Origin: Bifidobacterium mongoliense DSM 21395
GTDB lineage: Bacteria; Actinomycetota; Actinomycetes; Actinomycetales; Bifidobacteriaceae
Direction of reading: 5' to 3'
Assembly (NCBI RefSeq): GCF_000741285.1
Contig: NZ_JGZE01000012.1
Span: forward strand, 43,155-107,154
Length of the DNA: 64,000 nt
Position 1 is the stretch's first letter, and each line of letters begins with the position of its first letter. The translations under genes and the position numbers were made by a program. The notes beneath the pieces are model-generated. The model worked only from the letters and a program-made list of their open reading frames with translations. It did no database searches and had not been told where the DNA came from. This document shows, piece after piece, positions 38,457-48,337 of this stretch.

Positions 38457-39896
38457 ATGTCCATCCAAGTCGTACTCGCCTCACAGTCGGTCTCCCGGCG
38501 CAACGTCCTCACCACGGCCGGTGTGTGCCCGATCATCAGGGTCTCGCACGTCGATGAGCCGGCGGCGCTCGCAGCCTATGCGGATCGTCAGGACGTCGCG
38601 GTCGACGAGCTGGACACGTCCCAACGTGTGACCGTGCTCGCGCAGGCCAAGGCCCAGGCCGTATACGAGGCCTATCGCGACGTGGCACGCACGGCCGGCG
38701 AGGCCAGTGGCGAACAGGTGACGGCCCGACCTCTGGACGCCGAGACGTCCAGGTCCGCGAAGGCCGATGGACATGCGGCCCCCGCTGCCGAACGGCGGTT
38801 CGTGCGGATGTCGACCACCACGCGTGCATTCCTGGAGGCCCATCTGCCCATGAGTACCGAACCGCTGAGCGGCAGCGCGTCGACGAGTAACGGGCTGGGG
38901 CACGGCGAGGTCGGGCCCCTGATCATCGGCTGCGATTCCATGTTCTGCCTCGACGGGGTGAGCTATGGCAAGCCCCACAATCCCGATACCGCGCGCCAGA
39001 GGCTGCGGGCCATGCGCTCTCGCACCGGTGAGTTGTGGACGGGCCATTGCGTCATCGATTTCGCCACCGGCCGGCAGGTGGCGGGGACGAGCCATGCGCG
39101 GGTGACGTTCGGCGACTATTCGGACCGTGACATCGAACGGTACATCGCCACCGGCGAACCGTTGGAGGTCGCGGGTTCCTTCACGTTGGAGGGCTTCGGT
39201 GCCGCGTTCATCGACGGGGTCGAGGGCGACCCGCACGGCGTCATGGGTGTGAGCCTGCCGTTGCTGCGCCATCTGGCTAGGCAGCTGGGCGTCGAGTGGA
39301 CCGATCTGTGGAATGTGACGCCGCATGTCGCCGAGCCCGTCGGCAAACGCGAGGCGAAGATGCAGACCCCGCCCAAGGAGAACGTGCACCAGCCGGGTGA
39401 CGGCTGGGTGGAGTGCGCCTGCGGCCGCAGACACTGGGGCGTCAACGGCGCGGCTGGCGTGCTGCTGGCCCGGCGGGACGAGACCACGGGCCGCATCGTG
39501 GATGTGGTGATGCAGCACCGCGCGATCTGGAGTGCGGAGGGTGGCACGTGGGGCATTCCCGGCGGTGCCATCGCCGACGGGGAGAGCCCCATCGAAGGGG
39601 CTCTGCGCGAAAGCTTCGAGGAAGCCAACATCGCGGCCCGGGACATCGAGGTCGTCGGCGCCTACCGCGAGGACCACGGCCCCTGGGCCTACACCACGGT
39701 GATCGCCTTCGAAAAGCCGGGACACCATGTCGCGCCCCGCGCCAACGACGACGAGAGCCTCGAGATCGCCTGGGTGCCCATGGACGAGGTGCCGCATCGC
39801 CGTCTGCTCACCGCGATGCGTGCCGATTGGCCGAGGTTCGCCGTGCGGCTGGAGGAGCTGGCGGCGTCCGTGCCGTCGCATCATTCCCGCGGATGA
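38457..39896 (+). CDS. Maf nucleotide pyrophosphatase fused to a Nudix hydrolase
   Basis: 479 residues. Residues 1-285 are a Maf/ITPase-like domain (LASQSVSRRNVL signature, IIGCDSMFCLDG with catalytic Asp, GEPLEVAGSFTLEGFGAAFIDG) that hydrolyses modified or canonical NTPs to NMPs. Residues about 310-479 are a Nudix hydrolase with a complete Nudix box (G-x5-E-x7-RESFEEAN, in GGAIADGESPIEGALRESFE), preceded by a short CxC motif (WVECACGRRHWG). The Maf half carries a Ser/Ala-rich insert of about 80 residues before the catalytic Asp. Both halves remove nucleotides, so a pool-sanitising enzyme is likely. GGGAAG before ATG 38457. Confidence 0.9.
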   Translation: MSIQVVLASQSVSRRNVLTTAGVCPIIRVSHVDEPAALAAYADRQDVAVDELDTSQRVTVLAQAKAQAVYEAYRDVARTAGEASGEQVTARPLDAETSRSAKADGHAAPAAERRFVRMSTTTRAFLEAHLPMSTEPLSGSASTSNGLGHGEVGPLIIGCDSMFCLDGVSYGKPHNPDTARQRLRAMRSRTGELWTGHCVIDFATGRQVAGTSHARVTFGDYSDRDIERYIATGEPLEVAGSFTLEGFGAAFIDGVEGDPHGVMGVSLPLLRHLARQLGVEWTDLWNVTPHVAEPVGKREAKMQTPPKENVHQPGDGWVECACGRRHWGVNGAAGVLLARRDETTGRIVDVVMQHRAIWSAEGGTWGIPGGAIADGESPIEGALRESFEEANIAARDIEVVGAYREDHGPWAYTTVIAFEKPGHHVAPRANDDESLEIAWVPMDEVPHRRLLTAMRADWPRFAVRLEELAASVPSHHSRG

Positions 39897-39960
39897 GGCC
39901 GCCGTATCATCGTCGCGCCAATCATCCATGGGCACGATGGTGAGGCCTTGCCGGCGGCCA

Positions 39961-39966
39961 TAGGCT
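39961..39966 (+). promoter_or_regulatory. -10 box, probable leaderless start of the LolD-type ABC gene
   Basis: TAGGCT, 6 nt before ATG 39973; no ribosome binding site. Confidence 0.55.
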
Positions 39967-39972
39967 GGCGGC

Positions 39973-40827
39973 ATGACATCTCCAGTATCCGTAGCATCTT
40001 CCGCATCCGCAGCGCCTCCGGCAACCACGGCCTCCACCGCAACCACCGCGCCCGTCGCACCGTCGTCATCGGTCCTCGAGGCCGTCGATCTGGTCATGGA
40101 CTATCGACATGACCTCGCACGCACCCGCACCGCCCGCACCGTCACCGGTGCGCCGCGTGCACCCATGGCCGACGCGCTCGCCCAACAGCCTCTCGCTCTG
40201 AACCACGTGCATTGCGTCCTGCATGCCGGCGAATCCATTGCCGTGATGGGGCCCTCCGGCTCGGGCAAATCGACGTTGCTGCACGCCATGGCGGGGATCA
40301 TCAGGCCTACGGGAGGCGAGGTGCTCTACCATGGTGGTGATATCGGCGCCATGACCGATCGTGACCGCACGGCCCTGCGCCGGCGCTCCTTCGGATTCGT
40401 CTTCCAATCCGGGCAACTGCTGCCCGAACTTGGTGCGGTCGAGAACATCGCGTTGCCCATGATGCTCGACGGCGCGCCCTACGACCAGGCGACCGATGCC
40501 GCCATGCTGTGGTTGGAACGACTGGGGCTGCGCGCCTTGGCCGCCCAGAGACCGGGGGAGATGAGCGGCGGTCAGATGCAGCGCGTGGCCATCGCCCGCG
40601 CCCTGTGCATTCACCCCGACGTCGTGTTCGCCGACGAGCCCACGGGGGCCCTCGACCAGACCACCGGACGCGAGGTCATGGACATCCTCATGCGTGCGGC
40701 GCGGTCCTGCGACGCCGCGGTGATCGTGGTCACCCACGACCCCAACGTCGCCCGGTGCTGTCAGCGCACCCTCATGATGCGGGACGGCCGCCTGCTGCCT
40801 TCTCAGACGCCGGAGGTGAGTCGATGA
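39973..40827 (+). CDS. ABC transporter ATP-binding protein, MacB/LolD type
   Basis: 284 residues. An Ala/Ser/Thr-rich N-terminus of about 35 residues precedes the ATPase fold: Walker A GPSGSGKST, Q-loop VFQSGQLLPEL, signature MSGGQMQR, Walker B VVFADEPTGALDQ and H-loop VTHDP. FADEPTGALD is characteristic of the LolD/MacB/FtsE-like ATPases that pair with FtsX-fold permeases. Its stop overlaps the start of just such a permease (ATGA). These systems act in mechanotransmission or peptide export; the cargo is unknown. Confidence 0.92.
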   Translation: MTSPVSVASSASAAPPATTASTATTAPVAPSSSVLEAVDLVMDYRHDLARTRTARTVTGAPRAPMADALAQQPLALNHVHCVLHAGESIAVMGPSGSGKSTLLHAMAGIIRPTGGEVLYHGGDIGAMTDRDRTALRRRSFGFVFQSGQLLPELGAVENIALPMMLDGAPYDQATDAAMLWLERLGLRALAAQRPGEMSGGQMQRVAIARALCIHPDVVFADEPTGALDQTTGREVMDILMRAARSCDAAVIVVTHDPNVARCCQRTLMMRDGRLLPSQTPEVSR

Positions 40828-42255
40828 GCACCCTGAGCCTGTGGCGGTTGTTCCATCGTCGTGGCAGGGGCGACCTCCGCGACACCTCGGTGCTGGCGAT
40901 CGTCGCGTTTGCGGCGGCCGCGGCCATATTCCTCACCGTGCTGGGAGGCGTGCACGGATTCCTGTGGCGAGCCTCACCCGACCATGGCCTACGATGCCTG
41001 TTCGACCAGGCATCGTGCGTCGTGCGGCAGGCCCCGGCTGGTTCCGGCGGTTCGGGGGCCGCCATGTACAACGAGCTGTACCTTATGTTGGCGATCTTCG
41101 CCTGCCTGCTGCTCGCCGTGCCCTTCGTGGCGTTGGCGGGTTCCGCGGCGCGTCTGGCGGCGTCGCGTCGGGATGCACGTCTGGCGGGTCTTCGTCTGGC
41201 CGGGGCCACGAATGGCCAGGTCATTCGTCTCACGGCGCTTGATGCCGCCGGTCAGGCTGGCATCGGCGTGCTGGCGGGCATGGTGGGGTATGTCGCCATG
41301 ATGCCGGCGGTGGGGCTGCTGAGCTTCCAAGGACGGCATTTCGGCGTATCGGAGCTCTGGGTCGGTGTGCCGACGCTGCTCGCCGTGGCGGCCGGCATGG
41401 TCCTGCTCGCCTTGGTGTCCTCGCTGGTCACCCTGCGCCGGGTCTCGGTCACCCCGCTTGGCGTCATGCAGCGCGCGGCACGGCCGTTGCCCGGCGCGTG
41501 GAGGGTCGTCGCGTTCGTGGCCGCGTTGGCCGGTGCCGTCGGCCTGTTGCGTTCGCGTGCCCCCCCAGGCCGCCGCGGCCGGCGTGATCGTGGTTTTCGC
41601 GGTGGTCATCGGGTGTTTCGCCCTGGTCAATCTCGTCGGCGTCTGGGCCGTCGCCGCGCGTGCGCGCCGCATGGCCCGGCATCCGCGTCGAGCCGCGTCA
41701 CTCATCGCTGCCCGTCGCATCCTCGACGATCCGAAGCGCGCCTGGCGTAACGTCTCGGGCATCGCATTGGCGGTCTTCATCGCCGGCGTCACGTCGGTGA
41801 CCGGCTATGTTGGGTCCATGGTCAGGGATGCGGATGCGTCCTCGGCGATGATCATGGGCGATATCGCCACGGGAGGCATGCTGACCCTCGGATTCGCCTC
41901 GGTGCTGGCCGCCGTGAGCTGCGGCGTCATGCAGGCCGGCAACGTCGCCGATCAGGAGCGCGAGTACCGGATGCTCATGCTGGAGGGCACCGATGCGGCG
42001 ACGTTGGATCGCGCCCGGTTCATCGAGGTGCTGACCCCGCTCAACACGGTGGTGGTCATCGCGGCGGGGTGCTCCATGCTACTCATGCTGCCCCTGTTGG
42101 GTACCGCCATGGTGAGTGCGGCGGCCCTGGTGTCCTTCCTCGGCGGCATCGCCCTGTGCTATGCGCTTGTCATGATCGGCGTGCTCTGCGCCAACCGCGC
42201 GGCCCACCGCATCACCGATCCCGGCGAACATGCGGTGCCCCGTGTCGACGACTGA
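40824..42255 (+). pseudogene. FtsX-type ABC permease interrupted at a 7-C run
   Basis: The frame from ATG 40824 (GGAGG upstream) encodes the first half of an FtsX/MacB-like permease (VLAIVAFAAAAAIFLTVLGG helix, then a second helix pair) and turns to nonsense after GLLRSRAPP. The permease continues in the next frame (QAAAAGVIVVFAVVIGCFAL) to the TGA at 42253. The switch lies in a run of seven C at 41560-41566. With six C a single frame of 476 residues and about eight helices results. Either the gene is phase-variable by slippage, a true recent null, or the run is miscounted. Nothing else in either half is damaged. Confidence 0.85.
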
Positions 42256-42272
42256 ACGGTGTCGTCGACACG
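42241..42272. terminator. Perfect 12-bp stem-loop across the permease stop
   Basis: CGTGTCGACGAC-tgaacggt-GTCGTCGACACG. The stop codon is in the loop. It lies between convergent genes, so it could end transcription from both sides; no T tract on either side. Confidence 0.55.
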
Positions 42273-42336
42273 CTGGCGATCTGAGGTCCCACGGGTGTCG
42301 CCGTCCATACCGGTTGATGCGGCGTGGGCGACGGCC

Positions 42337-43281
42337 TCAGCTCAGGAGCGCGGCGACGACGGCGATGATGATCGGGCTGCTGATCGTGGAGATGAGGATG
42401 CCGTCGCGGGCGAAGCTCAGCCCCACGTTGTAGCGGGACGCGTAGTTGTAGACGTTCTGTCCGGTGGGCAGTGCGGCGAGCACCACGCAGGCGTACAGCG
42501 TGGCGCCGCGGAAGCCCATGAGGAAGTAGGCGAGCAGGAACGCGATCACCGGCATGGCCACGTTCTTGAGCAGGACGACGGCGATGGTGGCGTCGCGACG
42601 CTTGCGCTCGTTCATGGGCCTGCTGCCGCGCAGCGACATGCCGAAGGCCATGAGGATCAGCGGCACGGCGGAGTCCCCGATCATCTTGATCGGGTCGAAG
42701 ATGAAGTTCGGGACGGGATACCATCCGATGCGTGCGTTGAGCGCCGAGACGAGGATGCCGGCGAGGCTGCCCAGGAGCAGCGGCTGGTGCAGGGGCTGCG
42801 AGGCAATCGCCTTGAGCGAGGCCTTGCCCTTCGTCGTCACGTCGAGCGTGGTCAGGCCGATGGGGGTGAACACCGCCTGCTGCATGACGAGAATGGGGGC
42901 GACGAGAGCCGGATTGCCGAGAATGTAGGTGGCGATCGGCAGGCCGATGTTGTTCGAATTGAGGTAGAGCGAATTGAGGGCCCCGATCGTAGCGTCGGCC
43001 GCACCGAGGTGGAAGAACGACCGGTTGAGCAGCAGGAAGGCGACGCCGACCGCCATGGCGGAGAGAAAGGCGACGATGATCGAGGGGTGGAAGATCTCGA
43101 AGATGGGTTCCTTCGAGAGTATGGCGAACATCAGGCATGGGCTGGAGATGAAGAAACTCACGCGGTTGAGCACCATCTGGGCGCTCGGCCCGCCGATCTG
43201 CATCCGCGCGGTCAGATAGCCCACGAGTATGACGATTCCGATGACGCAGAATCCCTGCATGGCGCTTACTAGACCCGGCAT
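42337..43281 (-). CDS. AEC-family transporter (auxin efflux carrier type)
   Basis: 314 residues with ten hydrophobic segments. AEC features: the conserved proline/asparagine stretch LNSLYLNSNNIGLPIATYIL in the middle, VILVGYLTARM near the start, and the second-half repeat MAFGMSLRG and ALPTGQNVYNYASRY. Characterised relatives move malonate, malate or other small anions; the substrate here is open. GGAAAGGA lies five bases before ATG 43281. A single gene, convergent with the ABC pair. Confidence 0.88.
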   Translation of the reverse strand: MPGLVSAMQGFCVIGIVILVGYLTARMQIGGPSAQMVLNRVSFFISSPCLMFAILSKEPIFEIFHPSIIVAFLSAMAVGVAFLLLNRSFFHLGAADATIGALNSLYLNSNNIGLPIATYILGNPALVAPILVMQQAVFTPIGLTTLDVTTKGKASLKAIASQPLHQPLLLGSLAGILVSALNARIGWYPVPNFIFDPIKMIGDSAVPLILMAFGMSLRGSRPMNERKRRDATIAVVLLKNVAMPVIAFLLAYFLMGFRGATLYACVVLAALPTGQNVYNYASRYNVGLSFARDGILISTISSPIIIAVVAALLS

Positions 43282-43425
43282 GGTGTCCTTTCCGTTGCGA
43301 TGCACGCGATACCTCCCCAGTGTGCCACGGCATGCGGGCATCGACCGTGCGGATGTCCGCGGAGCCGTGAACCTTCATGTCCGCAGAATCCCGTGCCGCT
43401 GCCGGGACACGGGGCCGTTACCGGC

Positions 43426-43431
43426 TAGGAT
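43426..43431 (+). promoter_or_regulatory. -10 box, probable leaderless start of dapE
   Basis: TAGGAT, 7 nt before ATG 43439; no ribosome binding site. This box decides the start against in-frame ATGs further upstream. Confidence 0.6.
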
Positions 43432-43438
43432 GGCGAAT

Positions 43439-44797
43439 ATGAGCATGCCTGCGAACGACCCCGTCCATTCCTCGAACAACCCTGTGAACCCGTCGAACGA
43501 CACCCTGACCGCATTGAGCGATTTGCAGGCGATCGGAGGCACGCTGCCCGAACCCGATGGCGCCCTGGCCCCCGCCGATCCCTGCCTGCCCCGCGAACGG
43601 GAGCTGACCCGTCTGTTCGCCGACATCATGGCCGTGCGCTCCGTCAGCGGCGAGGAAGGGGCGCTCGCCGATCGGATCGAACGCATGCTGCGCACGCAGC
43701 CGCATCTTCAGGTACGCCGTCACGGCGATACCGTTGTGGCGGTGCACGATGCGGGGCGCGACCACGGCGTGGTCCTCGCCGGGCACATCGACACCGTGCC
43801 CGTAATCCGCAACTTCCCGCCGATGATCCTGCGCCCGGGCGACGGGCGCATCGACCCCGGGGTCGCCCGCGAGCATCCGGACGAACCGGTGATGTGGGGC
43901 AGGGGATCCACCGACATGAAGGCCTCCGACGCCGTGCTGCTGTATCTGGCCTGCACGGTGCTCGAACCGCAGTTCAATCTGACCTACGTCTTCTACGACC
44001 ACGAGGAGGTGGCCGCCGAGCATAACGGCCTGCGCAAGGTGCTGCAGGACCATCCCGATTGGATCAGGGGCGATTTCGCCATCATCGGCGAACCCACCGG
44101 CGGGGCCATCGAGGGCGGTTGCAACGGCACGATGCGGTTCGACGTCGTCAGCCACGGGGTCGCGGCCCACTCCGCACGGGCTTGGATGGGGCGCAATGCG
44201 ATCCACGCGGCGGGGGAGATCCTCGACCGCCTGCGCGCCTACACGCCGCAGGACGTGACGGTGGACGGACTCACGTATCGCGAGGGCGTGAACGCCACGA
44301 TGATCTCCGGCGGAACCGGCACCAACGTCATACCCGACGAATGCCGGATCCATGTCAACTATCGGTTCGCACCCGACAAAACCCTGGCACAGGCCAAGGC
44401 CCTGATGATGGGGGAGGACGCCGGCGCCGAACTGGGCAACGGCGAGCACGAGGCGACGGGCGGCATGTTCCGCGGATTCGGCATCGAGATGCGCGACGAA
44501 TCGCCGGCCGCGAGACCCGGTCTCGACGCGCCCCTGTCGCGTTCGCTGGTCGAGCTGGTCCGTGCCCGCACCGGTGCGGACCCCCATGCCAAGCTCGGGT
44601 GGACGGATGTCGCCCGGTTCTCGGCGTTGGGCATACCGGCCGTCAACCTTGGCGCGGGCAGCGCGCTGTTCGCCCACAAGGCCGACGAACAGATCGCCAT
44701 GGGTGACCTGCCGCGCATGGAATCCTTGCTGCGCGATTGGCTGACCGGGCGGGTCGGTCAGGTTGGTCAGCCCGGTCAGGGCGACTCCCGCGCATAA
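43439..44797 (+). CDS. dapE: Succinyl-diaminopimelate desuccinylase
   Basis: Removes succinate from N-succinyl-LL-diaminopimelate in the lysine and peptidoglycan precursor pathway. 452 residues, M20 metallopeptidase fold: metal ligands in VLAGHIDTVPV and WGRGSTDMKASDAV, the catalytic-base and ligand pair in YDHEEVAAEHNG, IGEPTGGAIEGGCNGTMRFD, and the dimerisation lid HSARAWMGRNAIHAAGEIL. The match is to the actinobacterial DapE form. The first 70 residues are longer than usual and polar (MSMPANDPVHSSNNPVNPSN). Confidence 0.93.
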   Translation: MSMPANDPVHSSNNPVNPSNDTLTALSDLQAIGGTLPEPDGALAPADPCLPRERELTRLFADIMAVRSVSGEEGALADRIERMLRTQPHLQVRRHGDTVVAVHDAGRDHGVVLAGHIDTVPVIRNFPPMILRPGDGRIDPGVAREHPDEPVMWGRGSTDMKASDAVLLYLACTVLEPQFNLTYVFYDHEEVAAEHNGLRKVLQDHPDWIRGDFAIIGEPTGGAIEGGCNGTMRFDVVSHGVAAHSARAWMGRNAIHAAGEILDRLRAYTPQDVTVDGLTYREGVNATMISGGTGTNVIPDECRIHVNYRFAPDKTLAQAKALMMGEDAGAELGNGEHEATGGMFRGFGIEMRDESPAARPGLDAPLSRSLVELVRARTGADPHAKLGWTDVARFSALGIPAVNLGAGSALFAHKADEQIAMGDLPRMESLLRDWLTGRVGQVGQPGQGDSRA

Positions 44798-45164
44798 CCG
44801 ATCGTCGTCGCGCGACCGTGTCGCGTGCCACGGCGGCGTGTCCGGATCGGTGTGCCTAGGGCGGTGACGACTGGTCCTCGGGTGCGTCATACCGACCGGT
44901 TCATCGCGGTCGGGCGCAGGCCGGATGCACGAGTTTGCGTTTTTTGTGTCATACTTAGCAGTGGCGGTTCTGCAAGCCGTCGCAGCATCGATGACGTCGA
45001 TCCCCTCGCATAGTCACGCGAGCGCCGGTGTCCGTCGTCGATCAGCTAGGACTTTTCGGTTGCTTCGAAGGGCGCAGCAGATGCGCGGCCGCGGTGAGAG
45101 CGTGGTGTGAGACCTGACGGAGCCGTAGCGGTGGTGCGATTGCAGCGCAACACCAAGGAGCATT
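44798..45164. other. Upstream region of the RNase E/G gene
   Basis: No gene found. It probably holds a promoter and a long 5' leader for the ribonuclease gene. CATACT at 44950 could be a -10 box, but there is no good -35. The distance from there to the GTG is about 210 nt. Confidence 0.35.
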
Positions 45165-48125
45165 GTGCCCGATATGAATACCAGTCATTCCGAGAATGCG
45201 GCAGAGCAGCACGCAACGACCTTCTCCGCAGGAGCCTCGCCCGATGTAGGCCGCGACGAAACGCCGCAGACCACGACCCGCCATAAGCGCGGCGGGCGCA
45301 GGGTGGTGCGCGGCGCGGGTGCCGCGGGTGCCGCCGTGAAGCTGCACGTCGAGGACCGTCCCTCCATCTTCGAGGAGCCCCGTCTCCACCAATCCGATGT
45401 CCAGTCCGACGACCGCTCCGACGCCGACGCGACGCACGGCTCGGGGGAGGCGGATGCCCCGGCGTCGCACGCATCGCGTTCGCCGAGGGGCGGGCGTAAG
45501 TCGAACGGCAGTACCGGTCGCACGGTCAGGGGCAGGCGGCGTGCCGCTGGTACGCGAGACGCCGCCGAGTCAGATGATGCGACGAACGTGGCCGATGACG
45601 CCTCTACAGGCGAGTCGGAGACGTCGGCCGAGTCCACCGCGAATGCCAAGGACGAGGGCGCATCGTTCACGGGTCGCGGACGTCGCGGCAGGTCGTCCGA
45701 GGGCCGCTCATCGTCGCGTCGCAGGTCGACCGAGCAGGATTCGGCCTCGGATCGTGGCGATCGCGGGTCCGCACATGCCGGCCGTCCCATGGCTTCGTTG
45801 CTGTTCCAGGAGCCGGTGCTGCCGGTCAATGCCCCGGATGACGACGAGGAACCGACGTCTTCGCGTAGTCGGTCGCGCAGTGACGACGACCATACCGATG
45901 ATGATGAGCGCGAGGGCGAGTCCACACGGGGTTCGCGTCGCGGCCGCACCCGTCGTGGTCGTTCGACCGACGATCGGGACGATCGTCGCGGACGTCGTGC
46001 GGAGCATGAGGATGATTCGTCGCGCTCATCCTCCGATGATGAGGGCTTCGAGGAGCCCGATGAGCGACCGACGCGCGTCCGTCGGCGCAGAACCGTTCGA
46101 CACGACGAACCTGAGCATGATCGCGAGCGTGACGAGCGCGAGGACCGCGACGGCGATGATGAGAGTTCGTCCTCTGGTCGGGGCTCGCGTTCGCGCAGGC
46201 TCAATGCGCAGGAGCGCATGGCAGCCGGCGAGGTGGAGCGCATCGAGGAGGATCTCGAATACGACGCCATCACCTATGCGCCGATCGACGACGAGGAGTC
46301 GCAGGACCACACGACCGGTCGGCGTCGCCGCCGCAGCCACTCCGAGCGTGACGAGGATGGCGACGAGCGTCGTGAATCCTCCTCGCGCCGCGAGGAGTCG
46401 CAGGATCGCGAGACGTCATCGCGCCGTCACCGTCACGAGGATGAGGACAGTGGTACGCTGACGCGTCGCCGTCGCCGTCGTCGTTCGCAGCATGGTTCCG
46501 AGGACCAGGAGGAGGAGCGCGGTTCCCGTCACTCCCGCAAGCAGCAGTACATCGACGAGATCACCGACGTCGAGGGGTCCACGCGCCTTGAGGCCAAGAA
46601 GCAGCGCCGGCGCGACAACCGCCGTGAGCGCGGCCGTCAGAACCAATTATTCGAGCAGGACTTCCTCGCCCGTCGTGAGAACGTGGAGCGCCTCATGGTC
46701 GTGCGTGAGCGCGGACACCACACGCAGATCTCGGTCATCGAGGACAACGTGCTGGTCGAGCACTATGTCTCCGACATCCAGGAGGTCGCGACCGTCGGCA
46801 ACATCTATCTGGGGCGCGTGCAGAACGTGCTGCCCAGCATGGAGGCCGCGTTCGTCGACATCGGCCAGCCGCGCAACGGCGTCCTGTACGCCGGCGAGGT
46901 CAACTGGGACTCCACCAGACTGGACGGCCAACCCCGACGCATCGAGCTCGCCTTCCGTTCGGGCGATCCGGTCCTCGTGCAGGTGACCAAGGATCCCATC
47001 GGGCACAAGGGCGCGCGTCTGACCTCGCAGGTCACGCTCGCCGGGCGCTTCCTCGTGCTCGTGCCCTCCGGCGGCATGACTGGCGTGAGCCGCAAGCTTT
47101 CCGACCATGAGCGTTCCCGCCTCAAGTCCATCGTGTCGAAGATCTCCCCGAAGAACATGGGCGTCATCATCCGCACGGCGGCAGAGGGGGCTTCCGAAGA
47201 GGCGCTCACCAAGGATCTCGAGAACCTCACCCACCAGTGGGAGACCATCGTCGCCAAGCGCGAGGAGTACCGCCACGGCAAGCGTCCTAAGCTGTTGCAG
47301 GGTGAGCCTGACGTCGCGATCCGCGTGGTGCGCGACATCTTCAACGACGACTTCTCCAAGCTCGTCGTCGAGGGCGGCACCGTGTACGACCGCATCGAAC
47401 AGTATCTCGACACCATGGCCCCCGATCTGCGCGACAAGCTCGAGCGTTGGGACCCGGGCGAGCATAACGGCAAGGACGTCTTCGACAAGTGGCAGATCGA
47501 CAGCCAGCTGCGCAAGGGCATGGAACGTCAGGTCTACCTGCCGTCCGGCGGTTCGATCGTGATCGACCGCACTGAGGCCATGAGCACGGTCGATGTGAAC
47601 ACGGGCCGGTTCATCGGTCGCGGCAAATCGCTGGAGGAGACCGTCACCCGGTGCAACCTCGAGGCGGCCGAGGAGATCGCCCGGCAGCTGCGGCTGCGTG
47701 ACATCGGCGGCATGGTGATGATCGACTTCGTCGATATGGTCATGCCCGCGAATCGCGATCTGGTCCTGCGCCGGCTGGTCGAATGCCTCGCACGAGACCG
47801 CACGAAGCATCAGGTGGCCGAGGTCACGTCGCTGGGCCTCGTGCAGATGACGCGCAAGCGCATCGGCCAGGGACTCGTCGAGGCCTTCTCCGAGGAGTGC
47901 CCGACCTGCAAGGGCCGTGGCTTCCTCGTGCATGACGAGCCGACCATCTCGTCCGATTACGACGACCCCTACGCCATGCGCGGCGGGGATCCCTTCGTCA
48001 AGACCAACAAGCACGGCCATGGCACCGTCGAGGTTTCGGCGCCCAAGGGTTCGAGCACCGAGGTCAAAGCGAAACTCGCGCAGATCGCCGCGGCCGCGGT
48101 CTCCTCAACGGATACCGACGAGTGA
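45165..48125 (+). CDS. Ribonuclease E/G with long disordered N-terminal extension
   Basis: Endoribonuclease for rRNA processing and mRNA decay. 986 residues. The catalytic core begins near residue 490: an S1 RNA-binding domain (about 520-620, VGNIYLGRVQNVLPSMEAAF), then the 5'-sensor and DNase-I-like region with the metal-binding aspartates in STVDVNTGRF and VMIDFVDM, and a zinc-link CPTCKGRG. The 480 residues before it are a Ser/Arg/Asp/Glu-rich low-complexity region with blocks of RRRR/SRSR. In E. coli the disordered scaffold is at the C-terminus; actinobacterial enzymes can carry it on both sides. AAGGAG sets GTG 45165. Confidence 0.93.
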   Translation: MPDMNTSHSENAAEQHATTFSAGASPDVGRDETPQTTTRHKRGGRRVVRGAGAAGAAVKLHVEDRPSIFEEPRLHQSDVQSDDRSDADATHGSGEADAPASHASRSPRGGRKSNGSTGRTVRGRRRAAGTRDAAESDDATNVADDASTGESETSAESTANAKDEGASFTGRGRRGRSSEGRSSSRRRSTEQDSASDRGDRGSAHAGRPMASLLFQEPVLPVNAPDDDEEPTSSRSRSRSDDDHTDDDEREGESTRGSRRGRTRRGRSTDDRDDRRGRRAEHEDDSSRSSSDDEGFEEPDERPTRVRRRRTVRHDEPEHDRERDEREDRDGDDESSSSGRGSRSRRLNAQERMAAGEVERIEEDLEYDAITYAPIDDEESQDHTTGRRRRRSHSERDEDGDERRESSSRREESQDRETSSRRHRHEDEDSGTLTRRRRRRRSQHGSEDQEEERGSRHSRKQQYIDEITDVEGSTRLEAKKQRRRDNRRERGRQNQLFEQDFLARRENVERLMVVRERGHHTQISVIEDNVLVEHYVSDIQEVATVGNIYLGRVQNVLPSMEAAFVDIGQPRNGVLYAGEVNWDSTRLDGQPRRIELAFRSGDPVLVQVTKDPIGHKGARLTSQVTLAGRFLVLVPSGGMTGVSRKLSDHERSRLKSIVSKISPKNMGVIIRTAAEGASEEALTKDLENLTHQWETIVAKREEYRHGKRPKLLQGEPDVAIRVVRDIFNDDFSKLVVEGGTVYDRIEQYLDTMAPDLRDKLERWDPGEHNGKDVFDKWQIDSQLRKGMERQVYLPSGGSIVIDRTEAMSTVDVNTGRFIGRGKSLEETVTRCNLEAAEEIARQLRLRDIGGMVMIDFVDMVMPANRDLVLRRLVECLARDRTKHQVAEVTSLGLVQMTRKRIGQGLVEAFSEECPTCKGRGFLVHDEPTISSDYDDPYAMRGGDPFVKTNKHGHGTVEVSAPKGSSTEVKAKLAQIAAAAVSSTDTDE

Positions 48126-48235
48126 GCGCTGTTCAATAGGCCCTGACGCTGGGCGTGGACCGGGCTTCGATCGGGCGGGGTCCGGTTCGGTGAGGACCGG
48201 GCGGCTACGGCCCTGACACACGTCGTCGTTTCGAC

Positions 48236-48265
48236 TTGACGTGGGTGGAGGGGTCGGTGTAGCCT
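48236..48265 (+). promoter_or_regulatory. Promoter of rplU-rpmA
   Basis: TTGACG (48236-48241), 18-nt spacer, TAGCCT (48260-48265). It is one of the few -35/-10 pairs in the window with a clear -35. A leader of about 65 nt precedes rplU. Confidence 0.6.
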
Positions 48266-48337
48266 AAATAGCTGGTGTCTGGCCGCGATGCTCAACCGTG
48301 CCGGGCAGTTAGCTTTCCAAAATAGCAAGGAACGATT

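Noticed and set aside
45185..46273. Ser-rich minus-strand frame opposite the RNase E/G N-terminus
   Set aside because: The complement of the Arg/Asp/Glu-rich low-complexity region; the plus-strand frame joins the catalytic domain without interruption.
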